Part shown: positions 1 through 11,600 of the stretch, piece by piece
How the letters are laid out: every line of letters starts with the position of its first letter
How positions within the stretch are numbered: position 1 is the stretch's first letter
DNA from: Tethya wilhelma
Lineage: Eukaryota > Porifera > Demospongiae > Tethyida > Tethyidae
Assembly: GCA_964030475.1 (NCBI GenBank)
Contig: CAXIPT010000001.1
Coordinates: 27,033,015 to 27,097,014, forward strand
Reading direction: 5' to 3'
Length of the DNA stretch: 64,000 nucleotides
The notes under the pieces: model-generated
Database searches by the model: none
Seen by the model: only the letters and a program-made list of their open reading frames with translations
What the model was told of the DNA's origin: nothing
Made by a program: the position numbers and the translations under genes

Positions 1-55
1 CGATGACTTTTCTTACAAGTTGGCTATGCAAGTAGTGGTCACTCCCAGAGGTACT

Positions 56-473
56 GTACTTAGATCTGCGACCAGGGTCGCTGCAAAATCACAAGGTCAC
101 CGAGTTTTTTTTTCCGTGTGGTCATCGTGTCACAGAGCAAAACTTGGTTTTATCACAAATATGGAGTAGTTCATGCCCAAAAAACCAAAAACATTAATTC
201 AGAGATACACATATTATCCATAAGACATACAGGGCAGGTTCTGTAGCTGTTTAAAGTAGATCAACAGTCTAAACTGTCGTTTACTACAATCTCGTTATCT
301 AGTCCGCACAAAAGTACAAAGGTCAATCGATCACTCACATGATACACAAGCATGGTCACGACATCATAGGGATCACGATTTCAAAGTTACTGGGAATTTT
401 TTTCGTGCAGTCACAAAGACATGGCCAAACTTAGGTGGCCACCAATTGTGACCCCAGTCGCAGATCTAAGTAC
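56..473. repeat. MITE-like inverted-repeat element (TIR about 24 bp)
   Basis: The sequence at 56-79 (starting GTACTTAGATCTGCGAC) recurs as its reverse complement at 450-473 with two mismatches. The roughly 418-bp interval between shows no coding signal. This is the structure of a short non-autonomous DNA transposon. Its right end overlaps the first bases of the next MITE at 471, so the two lie back to back. No target-site duplication is clear. Confidence 0.7.
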
Positions 474-672
474 CGTATAGCTCCAAATTTTCGTGGTACA
501 ATATTTTCGTGAATTTCGTGATTTGACCCTATATCACGAAAATTTTCTCCACGAAAATTTAGAAAACCGTATATCGGCAATATAATTTCAGAGATCGTGA
601 TTCACGAAAATTAGCTCAAAACGGCAAAGACAGACTTTTCACGAACTTTTTGAACNNNNNNNNNNNNNNNNN
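471..672. repeat. TTTTCG-rich palindromic MITE, copy 1, right end in assembly gap
   Basis: It begins TACCGTATAGCTCC and is the reverse complement of the complete copy at 50717-50926, with very few differences. The last roughly 25 bases fall in the run of Ns at 656-672. The element sits in the intron after the last visible exon of the nucleoside kinase gene. Confidence 0.8.
656..672. other. Assembly gap (17 N)
   Basis: A run of N. Comparison with the second copy of the flanking MITE suggests that the missing bases are only the MITE terminus. Confidence 0.95.
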
Positions 673-677
673 CTTAC

Positions 678-2765
678 CAACACTGGAACGTTCCCATGCC
701 AACTGTGGTGTTTTTCATTGCCAAGCCAATCCTCGTAACGGTCATGAAGGGATTGCAAGTATTCCTACATCAATATTGGCTGATATAGCAATGCAGATCT
801 ACTTTGTTATGGACAATACTCACAAGTGTTACAGGCTTTTCTTCTTTTCTTCCTCGTTTCAGCAATCTTTGGTAGCACACACTAGGTGATGAGCGGAGAT
901 ACACTACAACCAATATAAATTGACTAGTGAAGAGAATCAGAATTACAAATGGAAATGGCCGTTACCAATGAGATCAAGTTGTGGTGGACTCTGTTTAGTG
1001 ATCAAGTCAAACCATTGACAGTAACAACTAAATTCTGCATCATCTATAATGCCACTGAAAAATAACATACAAAAAAAATCATCACTCACAATCATTGCTA
1101 AACCAAAACCATCAATTACTTTTTGTGCAAGTTCTCCACGAAACAGTACCTGGCACTATAAACACTTCTTTCCAACATTGCAATAGGAGCCCTCTGTAGG
1201 ATGAAAGAGAAAACCTATGAGTGAATAGCACGAACCACTGGTACCATTTTTCTTGAAAAAGCCAGTAGAATAACTTTTTTATTATTAAATTCAAACACCA
1301 TTGGAATGGGCCTATTCTTCCAATTCTTTTGGTTATACTTTTCTAGTTTCTCTACGCCTTACCAGTCCATAAGACCGAACTGACTGGGATGTATTACTTG
1401 GTCTGTTGTTCATAAGCTGAGACTGAACAAGGCTGTATTTTTTACCCGTCTCAACTCTCATGTACTGTGTCATCAATACTAAATGCACGAGGCACACTTA
1501 TAATTATGCACTATATGTACTCTAGTAACTTTATAAGTTTGGCAAAATAAAGTTTATTTGCATATTTACCTGAGCCCTGAAAGTAGACTTGCTTTGATAG
1601 GGTCAAACTAGTTAACATATAGTCTCATGGGCCAGACATTGGAAGGGGGGATGAGGAAGGAAGGGGGGGTGAGGATGTCTGGTAACAGTGTAGCTAGCTT
1701 TAAGTACTCAAGTCTTCTCCCAGAACTTTTTAAATTATTTATTTATCTTGAAAGTCGTTATTTTTTATTGACTTCTTTACATCGTACAGCTACTAGAACA
1801 ATATCATTATGAGGATCACATGACCTCCAAAACGTGATTCATCAAATTTTCCATGACGGCAAAAGCAGCTATAAACTGTGATTTGATTGGTCAGCCTGAT
1901 ATTCTTAGCTGTTTAATGAAAAGTGCACAACCACAACCAGACCTCCTTCCCCGCCTCTTGAAGGCCGGGCCATGAGACTTCTAACATATGGGCCTACTAA
2001 CAAATGGGCCTAATGCAGAGACTTTGACAGGTAAAAGGTAGTTAGGCACAAACTGAATCTACATAAATTCACTAAGAGACTTTAACCACAATGTCCATGT
2101 TACATCAACACAGTTGTAACTTACAACTTCTTTATGGTGAACTTCCATCATAGTAAGCAAGACATAGGACTGAAATAGATAACTCCATCTCTCTGCGTCT
2201 TCATACATACGACCCTTGAGGTTTACATGAACAAAAAGTTAAACAAAAGATAATAGTGTATGAAGGAAGAATATTAGCCAGAGGCTGAGCTCACTCACAA
2301 TAAGGTTGCAGCCTGAGATATTTCTCCATTCATCTACTGGTTCTATCAATACCTAGGTAAGATTACAGTTTAATAGATTAAAGGCTACCCAAGAAGGAAG
2401 CTTGGTAGAGGTACATGCAGTGATGTTGGTTTTATAGAAGTCAGTTGGCTCTTTGAGTTGAGAATACCCTTGATCTGCATAAAAGTTGAGACTTACTTCA
2501 ACTGTGTTTAACTGTCCCAGTTTGCCAAGAAGTGTTGATTTCCCACTTGCTATGTTTCCTTCTACAGCAATCTACAAAATTCACAAGCAAATTATACAGT
2601 CTAACTATAGAGTATCTGCCATAGACAAGAGTCAATATCAATATATCCATATAATTTATTATTTTTGAAACGTACTCTGTATTTTTTGAGTCCTGCTCTT
2701 CTCATCATTGGACTCCACGAACGTCCAGGCGTTGAATCTCCATCTAAATATCCTTCACCAATCAT
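678..2765 (-). CDS. TK2: Deoxyribonucleoside kinase, TK2/dNK type (3' partial)
   Basis: This is a salvage enzyme that phosphorylates deoxyribonucleosides with a nucleoside triphosphate; in animals the TK2/DGUOK branch is mitochondrial. Eight exons were read: 2676-2765, 2497-2571, 2299-2352, 2125-2214, 1120-1193, 966-1054, 824-903 and 678-764. All junctions are GT..AG and keep phase, giving 213 residues. Exon 2 carries the P-loop GNIASGKST. Exon 3 carries EPVDEWRN, exon 4 [14 protein letters not shown], exon 5 the ERS motif in [15 protein letters not shown], and exon 7 the lid arginines in [13 protein letters not shown]. The chosen start is the first ATG in frame (2765); upstream in-frame sequence lacks ATG. 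The protein stops short of the usual 240-265 residues because the last exon lies left of the MITEs. The kinase family is certain; the TK2 versus dNK label is less so. A mitochondrial targeting peptide is not evident. Confidence 0.88.
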
Positions 2766-2850
2766 TTTGCCACAGTTCTTCAAGGACACACCAGCTGAAC
2801 TTCCAACTTGACACTGCCTCTCTTTCTTTGCGATCTCTTGCCTCCAAAAG

Positions 2851-2859
2851 GCGCCAAAA
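2851..2859 (-). promoter_or_regulatory. E2F-type motif upstream of the nucleoside kinase
   Basis: On the minus strand the sequence reads TTTTTGGCGCC, matching the E2F consensus TTTSSCGC. It lies about 85 bp upstream of the proposed kinase start codon. E2F sites commonly control S-phase and nucleotide-supply genes. Function here is inferred only from the motif and its position. Confidence 0.4.
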
Positions 2860-3128
2860 AATTGAAGTGTGGGCAGGGTGAAATTTTATTGGCTAGCTGG
2901 CGATGACGAAACTGATAAATTTTAGCAATGCGCGCCAAGTGCCCCCGAGAGTACACCACGCCTTTTTTGTCTTTCTCCTAATCCCCCGATCCGGGACACT
3001 GGTATCTAGTCGAGTTACAGGACCCGCGGTAAAAAGCAAACGACGCTGGTATAAACTGTGTATAATAATGAATACAAAAATAAACTATAAAAAATATACA
3101 AAACTGAAAACATTTGAGACAGACTCGG

Positions 3129-4193
3129 TTAGAAACTATATCTCCTCAAATGTTCATATTGCTGAATATTTTCTGCAACAATCTCAATCAGCTCAGGGGT
3201 CCATTCAACTAGATGCCTACTTTTTGATTCAGATGGAAATGTTTTTTCAGTGCACATGTGTACGTATTCATGTGAACAGTATATATGTAATTGTGAACAA
3301 AGCTTTCTTAGAGTCTCCTTGGGATTAGCTATCATATCACAATTATGTATTTCTATGACATTTTCTAGAGGGACCGTACGAATCATAGCCATCACACTCT
3401 TTACCTGGCTGAAGTAGGCAGATATTTGATGCTTAAGACCATTAAAGTCCACATACTTTTCTGTTACATTGGCTTCGTTCTTTTGATGAACATTATAAAG
3501 AAGCATAGTGGCAATGTTATCATAAGGATTACGTACAATGTAGAGCACTCTTACAGGGATTTGAAGAGTACGTTTGAGTTCATAAAATAACAGCTTAAAA
3601 TTGTCCTGGTTCTTTCTGAACACTTGAGCTGTTAATCCTCCTGATTTGTCTCCAATTATTGAAATAGAAGTATCAAAATTCCCTTGCCATGATTTAGGAA
3701 TTGCAAGTGAATAACCCTTCTTTTTTGAGTCAGTAGCCCGTAGACCATGTTGGTTGTGATAAAGTGAATTAGAATAGAGTGTGCTGAAAAGCCAGTGTTT
3801 ATTTTGATGAAGTGCTGGCTCTTCTTGCAATTTTGTAAACAATCCATACTCGTGTGCAATAACAATATGAGGATGAGCATCAAGCATACTGGCTATAATA
3901 CTGTGGCCACTTCGAGCATATCCAATAAAGAAAATAAAGCTTTTTACTCCATTGACAACATCATCAGAGAGTAAATATGAAGGACCATCACTTGCTTGAT
4001 CGTGGCGCTGGGTGATAACTTGTTCATGGCGGTCATTTTTCAGAGGAAGGTTCTTGGGATTATTATCAATATCCACATCAACATCAAATTCAGACAAAGA
4101 GTTTGGTGTTCGGCCTTGAGATTGGTACCATACAATCCCTAACAGAGTGACAATGGCAACTAGAACTACCAATCGATCACCTCGACGTAACAT
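3129..4193 (-). CDS. Type II membrane carbohydrate sulfotransferase-like protein
   Basis: A single-exon gene of 354 residues. A short cytoplasmic N-terminus (MLRRGDR) is followed by a hydrophobic segment at about residues 8-23, typical of a Golgi type II membrane enzyme. The catalytic domain starts near residue 85 with FIFFIGYARSGHSIIASML, the 5'-phosphosulfate-binding loop of PAPS-dependent sulfotransferases. It is followed by HPHIVIAHEYGLF. The 3'-phosphate-binding motif is VLYIVRNPYDNIATML, near residue 220. The family transfers sulfate from PAPS to glycans or other acceptors; the acceptor here cannot be told. The absence of introns among intron-rich neighbours suggests a retrocopied or expanded family member. 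It is divergently oriented to the gene at 4636, with about 440 bp between start codons. Confidence 0.8.
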   Translation of the reverse strand: MLRRGDRLVVLVAIVTLLGIVWYQSQGRTPNSLSEFDVDVDIDNNPKNLPLKNDRHEQVITQRHDQASDGPSYLLSDDVVNGVKSFIFFIGYARSGHSIIASMLDAHPHIVIAHEYGLFTKLQEEPALHQNKHWLFSTLYSNSLYHNQHGLRATDSKKKGYSLAIPKSWQGNFDTSISIIGDKSGGLTAQVFRKNQDNFKLLFYELKRTLQIPVRVLYIVRNPYDNIATMLLYNVHQKNEANVTEKYVDFNGLKHQISAYFSQVKSVMAMIRTVPLENVIEIHNCDMIANPKETLRKLCSQLHIYCSHEYVHMCTEKTFPSESKSRHLVEWTPELIEIVAENIQQYEHLRRYSF

Positions 4194-4635
4194 ATCGAAA
4201 GTTTATCACATACACCTGAGACAAGTAGGTAGAGAACAGTCTTATATTATGTACCAACATACATACATTTCTACCAGCTCATTTACATAATTTTATTCTA
4301 CGTTAGAACCTAATCATAGGCAGGATGGACAGCACTAAGGAGTGAACATACACAAAATTTTATATCTCTTACCATTTTAAGCAAAGACACAAGCAGTTGA
4401 AGCTCTGAAACCTTTTGGATGCTGTCCTTTGTCTGTGCTCTGCGTTGCGTACCCACGACCAATTGCCAAGTCAGCAAGTGGGCGGGGGAACGCTGGGCGA
4501 GGTCCTGTAACCTAATGCGCGCGTGCTATGCGCTATGCACATGCGCATATGCACGCATGGCGCACACGCGCGTTGAAGATTATGGCTTTGCGGTCACTGA
4601 CATGACAGACAGATGCTGTGTTGACTGAGTTGACC
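4194..4635. promoter_or_regulatory. Probable bidirectional promoter, CpG-rich near 4500-4575
   Basis: The 440 bp between two divergent start codons includes a local cluster of GCGC and ATGCGCAT-like steps at about 4515-4575. This contrasts with the AT-rich surroundings. One stretch, TGCACATGCGCA, is a single mismatch from the NRF-1 palindrome. A shared promoter is inferred from geometry and composition. Confidence 0.4.
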
Positions 4636-6219
4636 ATGGATAGCCCTGCCAAAGGCAAAGCTTCGTCTTGCTTTTCTTTTTTTCCAAAGGTGAAACGAAG
4701 AAGAAGCCTGAGAGCTAAAGGAAAATCAAACTCAGCAGCAAGGGTCTCTTGGCCAACAGTACCACGAGAACTCAGCCAAGGTATACCTGAAAGTACACCA
4801 CCATGCAACGGAGAAAAACCGGTCAGTTTCTTGACAGAAGGAAGCGTTAAGACCTTCGCCATATGCTCTGTACATTCTAAAGGGCATGCTCGTTCGGGTT
4901 CAGGTGGAGGGAGACGATCAGAAAGAATGACAGTCTACCCGTTCTTTGGTCAGTTAGCTGGTCGAGAGGTTGTTTTTGACCTTCGTACACTCTCAGAACC
5001 ATTGACGACCATAAAAGTTAAGCTGGTTGATGATTCTCGTAATGCAGTTCAATTCACTACGTTGTATCATAGACCAACTCATTCAGGAGAAAACGTCAAA
5101 GATCGGTGTGTTCGATTCTTACACAATGTAGACTCAATGAACATTCAATCTGAGAGTCTGAGAGATGGACAGCCGAAGAGTTTGCAGTTCCTTTGTAAGC
5201 AAGTGATACTTCTTCACAACCGAGACCTTGATGTTGCCAGGCTACCAAAGAAGTTTTCCTACATTCAACCGAGCCCGTCAGATTTGCAAGAAGTTTCAAT
5301 CACTGTCTGGTGGCCATGGGCCCACAAGCCTGTAACCTTGCTACAGATGAATTTGTTACAAGGGTTGTCTACTGCCGAGTTGAAGTGGATGCTGTGTCAT
5401 AGTCTGTCTTTGCCAATGAGTCCGACCTGCTTGGAGCTCTACCAAAATGATGAAATTGAAACAATGCCACTAGATGCCACACTCTGCTCAACACCATCTT
5501 TAAACTGTATTGTACAGCCAGCAATTGGTGTACACATGGCTGTTGTTGCAACATCTGTGACAACTGTAACGGTATCAATAATTGGGAAAGGAATTACCCA
5601 AATAGTCATTGAAAGATCTATGACGCTTTTTCAATTTCAACAAGCTGTTCGAGAGACGCTTTCACTGAAATCATCAAGTTTCATTTATTTCCCAAGTATA
5701 TTCCACAATGTAAAGAATGAAGTGGTTGCTGAGACTGGGCTGAAGATGACGGCAACAGTGGACAACTCTACGATTTCACTAATCAACAGTATGCGAAGAA
5801 ACTTTCCAATTGTTGATGGAGTGCCCTCCCTTCTGATGGATTACTCTAGAATTCCGCTCTATCAGCTTGCTGTAAATGAATTGGGCATATCGTCCCCTCT
5901 AGTAGGATTTGAAATCACCGGTCCTACGATTCCCCTCCAAATCAAAACTGCTCAGTGTCACAATGATCTCTCAAAAGACTTTGTGGTTGTATCACAGCAG
6001 CGGGTACATGCAGTTAGTGTCAATCCGAAGTGGACAATTTCAAATCTTTTGAAGTATATTGAATCTGTCAGCCACTTTCCATGCTACGAACTTCGAGTTG
6101 GTAAAACGGTTCTTCAGGGAAGTGCACTAGTTGGACAACATTTGACCAATAGATGTTGGTTGGTTCAATCTCATCGCGGTCTTGATTTAGCCAAGGACAT
6201 ACCTGTTATCCAGCATTAA
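4636..6219 (+). CDS. Unrecognised single-exon protein with possible ubiquitin-like repeats
   Basis: A 527-residue open frame without introns. I chose the ATG at 4636 (context gaccATGG) over non-ATG codons upstream. The N-terminal 90 residues are basic and serine-rich (VKRRRSLRAKGKSNS), suggesting a nuclear or flexible region. The remainder has a repeated rhythm of beta-strand, helix and short strands. Three segments look like ubiquitin-fold units: about residues 215-295 (from SITVWWPWAHKPVTLLQ), about 310-390 (TVTVSIIGKGITQIVIERS), and the C-terminal 75 residues (KDFVVVSQQRVHAVSVNP to TNRCWLVQSHRG). I do not recognise the family. The repeat reading is inference from the pattern of hydrophobic residues. 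A retrogene or lineage-specific gene is possible. Confidence 0.65.
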   Translation: MDSPAKGKASSCFSFFPKVKRRRSLRAKGKSNSAARVSWPTVPRELSQGIPESTPPCNGEKPVSFLTEGSVKTFAICSVHSKGHARSGSGGGRRSERMTVYPFFGQLAGREVVFDLRTLSEPLTTIKVKLVDDSRNAVQFTTLYHRPTHSGENVKDRCVRFLHNVDSMNIQSESLRDGQPKSLQFLCKQVILLHNRDLDVARLPKKFSYIQPSPSDLQEVSITVWWPWAHKPVTLLQMNLLQGLSTAELKWMLCHSLSLPMSPTCLELYQNDEIETMPLDATLCSTPSLNCIVQPAIGVHMAVVATSVTTVTVSIIGKGITQIVIERSMTLFQFQQAVRETLSLKSSSFIYFPSIFHNVKNEVVAETGLKMTATVDNSTISLINSMRRNFPIVDGVPSLLMDYSRIPLYQLAVNELGISSPLVGFEITGPTIPLQIKTAQCHNDLSKDFVVVSQQRVHAVSVNPKWTISNLLKYIESVSHFPCYELRVGKTVLQGSALVGQHLTNRCWLVQSHRGLDLAKDIPVIQH

Positions 6220-6436
6220 TTAATATTCTGATTTAGCCCTCTCATTGCAACAATATTAATACTAATACTTACTATTTTAACTTACTAGCTATTTTGTTTG
6301 CAAATAGTGTCATTATTGTGTATCTCATTGCCACTGCTAGCGCACAAATTAATATAAAACGCGCCCCGGGTTTGAAAATTATTAACCCCAAACCAACGCA
6401 ATAATCGTTTAAGGTGTTTGTATGATCTTGCTTGTC

Positions 6437-8380
6437 ATGGCCTCATCCTCTGGAGGAACCAAGGAAGAGACTACAGAGAACGAAACAGTTTCTAAAGATG
6501 AAAAACCAGATGTAGAAGATTTCAGTGTTATATTATCTGACTTCTGTTCAGATTTGGATGACTATACTCCTACTGTGAGGATAAAAATGATAATTGTGGC
6601 TATTTATCTGTTTATGCTTCGTTTCAAACCCCCCTAGCTACATATTAAAAGAACACAGGGCACAGGGTCTATGAATAAACTAAGATGGTCACTTCCATCA
6701 GTCAATCCACAGCAATTTCCAAGATGTGATGTGTCCGAATTTACCAAATCTACACCCCTTGATTACATCAATTCATAGGCTTGATCATTGTACTGGCCTT
6801 CAGAAATTGGTAGTGCTTTCAATTTGGTGGGTCGGTGATTGACCACCAAATTAATTGTGCGCATACAAGAGTGTCAACAAACTTTACCATATTTGTTTTG
6901 TCTGGCTAGAGCAGCCCCAATTGACTAAAGGGAGGGGTGGAAGGAGTTGATCTTTTTCGTAGCTTCTATTATCTAAGTGGAGATTCCCTCCCACCTGTTA
7001 CTACTGCTACTACTACTATGTTCCCCACCTATGACCCACCTCTGCTAAATAGTTGGCCACTAAAAATAGTCTCTAATAATTTTTGTTTTATGCACAGATT
7101 CCCGATGCTGTAACACTCCATTATTTGCAAAGATCAGGGTTCAACACTCAGGATCCTCGAATGTAAGCCATCAATATTGTACTTAATTTATCACTGTTAT
7201 TGGTTATTGTCATGCTAGTAGTATTCTCTTAACATTTGGTGTAGCAAGTTGTGCACAGTACTACCCTTATAGTTGCTTCGTTTTAGTTGATTGAAAAGAT
7301 AGACTGTTAAACAAGTGTCATGACTCTGTACATGTTCTGAGGATTCAGTTTCCCAACCCAGCCCATTCCCAGGCCTGCCTTCTTTAGGAGAAAGACTTGG
7401 GAACAAACAATGTACATGTATTTATGTATTTATGTATGTATGTATGTATGTATGTATGTATGTATGTATGTATGTATGTATGTATGTATGTATGTATGTG
7501 TGTGTGTGTGTGTGTTCTTAGCAATCAGGAATCCATGATTCCTCTCTTTTGCTGCTGAATACTGTGACAGTCCTGTATATAATCTGTCACAAATTTGTGT
7601 GCCCATTCAATAAGTAGCAATTAAATGGACAAAACCACTTAGAGCCACTTGTCTTGTATGTGAACCACACACTGAGTATCTTGATAGGTTGCATAATTTC
7701 TATTAAATGACTAGTTTGACAAAGTAGTACCATTCTAGTGAGGTGATGTGCCATTACGCAAGTGCTATAGTTATGTAATTTTCACCTCTCAATATGCAAT
7801 GGAGCCAATGCGTGACATTGCAGCTTCATTTTGAAAGATTAGTGTGTTCTAGGGTTAGGAGCTAGGGACTTCACTCTTATGATGTGTACAGGACTGCCAA
7901 GTGCAGTAGATGTTTTATAAGGCTTTGTGGATGAAGTAGTCAGGTTTGCTAATACCATTGTGGCTTGAGATGGTAGACAGCTGGCTGTGGCTAAAGTTTC
8001 TTGTATACCAGTACATAATTATTGTATACATATAAAAATTTAATTATGGTATTAATTTTATAGCTTCACCTTGACATTCATAACACCTAACCATACAGTG
8101 TGCGTCTGGTATCTCTGGCTGCTCAGAAGTTTATATCAGACATTGCTAATGATGCTCTCACTCACTGTAAGATGAGAAACTCATCTCAAAGTACTAGAAA
8201 AACTGGCAAAGTATGTGCAAGGATTAGTATTACTGTGGTTACCCTATAGTTTTAATCTCAGTTGTTATTATACCATTGTCATTGTTCTAGGAACGTAAGT
8301 ACACTCTCACTTTGGAAGACTTAACACCAGCACTAAATGAATATGGAATCAACTTGAAGAAAGCTAATTATTTCTCATAA
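6437..8380 (+). CDS. TAF10: Transcription initiation factor TFIID subunit 10
   Basis: TAF10 is a histone-fold subunit shared by TFIID and SAGA in the nucleus. Four exons were read: 6437-6574, 7098-7162, 8099-8210 and 8291-8380. All have canonical splice sites and matching phase, giving 134 residues. The N-terminus is acidic and low in complexity. The histone-fold region follows as LSDFCSDLDDYTPT, then IPDAVTLHYLQRSGF, VRLVSLAAQKFISDIANDAL, and KYTLTLEDLTPALNEYGINL. The protein ends in NYFS. These blocks are close to vertebrate TAF10, which has a longer N-terminal tail. An alternative start at 6422 would add five residues (MILLV); 6437 has the better context (gtcATGG). The gene is tail to tail with espin, with only 220 bp between stop codons. 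AATAAA occurs at about 8550. Confidence 0.95.
7410..7515. repeat. (TATG)n / (TG)n microsatellite
   Basis: About 90 bp of imperfect then perfect TATG tetranucleotide repeats running into TG dinucleotides. It lies in the second intron of TAF10. Confidence 0.97.
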
Positions 8381-8600
8381 TGCTGTATAATTATACTAGT
8401 GACTGTTTTCATGAGTCTGTCTTAATTGCTGTGACATCATAATTCTTTTTAATTAACATGGTTATTAACTGTTATAATACAGTAACAATGAGATAAATAT
8501 CATTAGCATGGCTTGATAACAGAAGATATTAATAGAATTAAATAACCTAATAAACTATAGATGTAATATAGATCTTTCTTGTATAAATCATAGCTAGGTT

Positions 8601-11600
8601 CTAGCTATTCTTTTTCAGAATTATTTTTTTCTTCCAGTCTGGTAGTGCATCAAAACGTGCTTGTTTTTCTGCCTCTTCCTGTTGTGCAGCTTCCAATACT
8701 GCAAGTTCTTTAGCTCTATACAGACCAAGAAGAATTGTGAAACAGTGTAACACTTAAACAAACTGGTACCTTTCAGCCTCTCTCTTCTGGAGGATAACTC
8801 GTTTCCATGCCGGGATTCCTTCCCACTTCTTACCGTCAGAATCAACCTTGGAAAAAAGTATAGACATTGCTATGAAACAGCTTACGAATAAACACTCTTC
8901 CAAGAGCACTACATAATACAACCATAACTTTATTGGTAGGCAACACAAGCTGCACCTTGTGGTTTTCTTCGCTCTCCTTTTGTTTTTGTTCAATTGTTCT
9001 CTTCTTCATTAGAGCTCGTTTCCAGAGTGGTACTTCATCATCTTCACTATCACTATGTACACTTCCTATAGAGCATTATAACTTGCAGTCCTCATAATGG
9101 TGTAAATGTTAGCATAAGTTATACCATCAGCGTCCACAGGTGTAGGTAAGGTGTTTGAACTTGACGGTGCTGGTTGAGCAGTACGAAGTTTAAAGTTATA
9201 AGGACTTGAGGACCCATCATCAGCAGTTTGAGTAACTCTTCCAAGTTTTGTCTATTGAGAAGATTGTTTTAGCTGCATCACACAGCATTAAACATTAATG
9301 CATATCATTATTAACAAACCGGTTGAAGATTTTTCTTCTGTTGTGGAACTTTCATCAGTGCAGCTGGCTCAAAGAGTCTTACTTCTTTCATCAATGATGG
9401 GTTTTGCAATTTATAGTCTGTTAAAATAGTCATAATAAGTTCATACCACCATAGTGATACCCCCATATAAAATTATAATTATCCTCCAGGGATCAACAGA
9501 AAAAATCAGTTGGTCAGAAACTTATTTTGTATGACTTCCTGACCAACTATGCATGCATGTGCACAGTTCTGCCAACACCCTTTATTGGGATCAAAGTCTT
9601 GGATATAATTCCCAGCTCAGTGAGTCCTATATGAGGAAACTCCCATCTATTTCTATAATGACTAACCTTTGTTCAAATTTTTAGCAGGTTCCAGTTCATC
9701 TTCTTGAGAAGAAGCAATTCTGGCATTCAATGATTGGATGTGATTCCCTTTGTTTGCTTTTCTTTTTGCAAATACGTCTGACAGTTCAGTCTTGTCTCTA
9801 ATCGATACCTCATTTTTCTTCACACTGGGAACAGACTTCTTTTGTGGTTCTTTCTGAAGTGGTGTCTGGTTCAGTTTCACCTTTTGATCATTTGCTCTAT
9901 CACAGAACAATAGTCAATATAATCTAGTTACACAGTATGTGTTACTAGTAATGAACTTGTGGCTTACATCTTTGAGCTAAGATGATCTTGCACTGCCTGT
10001 GGAGTTAGCTGGATCTGTCTGTTATCAATCTCAATTGATTGCTGTAAATGATGGATTGATCATTTTAAAAATAATAATTATAGTAAAGTGATTTTTGCTC
10101 AATTAACTTTGTGTACTGGACTCGTTAGCTGGGTGGAGGCACCAATAGATAAGCTAGGGGTCACAGGGGGTCAATGGCAAACAAACTAGTTCTCGGTGCA
10201 TTAAGCATCATGCAGCTATTATGCTTGTGTGTATGATGGTGCATACATAAATTAGCTCGTAAACCAGGATTTCCCCACTATGTTTAGCAGTCATACAGCA
10301 CACGGGGAGGGCCTGGTTTATAACGCTATTTATAAATCACCATAATAATTATACTCTGCCCCTCTAAGTTGAATGTTAAAGTAGCTGCATAGTAGTCAAA
10401 GATCCAGCTAGCAACTAGTTGACATAATGTCAATATGCTAAACCATGACCTGAGGGTTATAAATACCTGTAGTGGTGGAGGCTTGTATACGTAGTTCCTA
10501 AGGAGATTAGCACAGTCCATGTGTCCACATTCTTCAGCTAAGTCAGCAGGGTTAAGTCCATCAAGATCTTGTACATGTGGATCAACTCCACTCGAAAGCA
10601 GTACCCTCAGGGCCTACAAAGTTGTGTAATGCATATAATTATATCAATTAACACCCATAATTATTTTCATTGAGAGGCCACAACTATACACCTCCATTTG
10701 TCCATGTTCTGCTGCATCGTGCAAAGGAGTTCCACCAAGATCATCAGTTTCAACTTTACCTCCATTTGAGAGCAACCATCGCAAAACATGTACATGACCT
10801 GAAGATGTCATAATTACATTTGATTCCCAACAATAACTATCTCTCCCTGAATATTACACGCTGAAAAATAGGAAGGCACTGAAATTTTTGCATGCACGCA
10901 TGCATAAATATTCACCGGGAGAGAGTCTGGGAATGAGGCTAAACAATCACTGTAATTTAATGCAAACCTCTAGCAGCAGCAAAATGTGCTGGAGTTGCTC
11001 CATCATTGTCTCGTTCATTAGGTGAAACACCAGCACTCTGGATCTGAAGTAAAACAGTTACTGTTAGTTGTTTTAACAATACAACTACTTCATTGGCACC
11101 AATCACATAGTATAACTTACCAACCAAGACAGACATTCAAGCTGACCCATCTGTGCTGCTGCATGCACAGGTGCCATTCCATCAGATGCTCTGAGGCGGC
11201 AATTACCTTCAACCTTGAGAAACATTTATAGCAAAATTTCATTACTGTTATTTTTACTATTATTTAATACAGGAACATTTCAATGCAATCAGCTGGCTAT
11301 GTCCAATGAACTATCTGGGGCAATAAAATTAACCACTATAAAATTTTGAGTTTAGGGTGGAGCTCAGTTGGGGGCGGTGACAAATTATCCTCCATGAGCT
11401 CCTCAATGTCATCGGTCATACTTGAATTATGATGAGTATTACTAGTCTCACAAAGCTAGCCTCACAATTAGGGGCAGAGCAAGAGTGAGGGGGTTGGCTT
11501 CATGCATGAGACTATGTACTGAATGAGGATCACAATAGAAGCATGAGAGAGAAGAATGACTGTGTTAATTGTCTGGAAGAATATTGAAGTTACCTGAGTG

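Noticed and set aside
2903..3328. 141-codon plus-strand open frame overlapping the sulfotransferase 3' end
   Set aside because: Antisense to conserved sulfotransferase coding sequence; composition is not protein-like.
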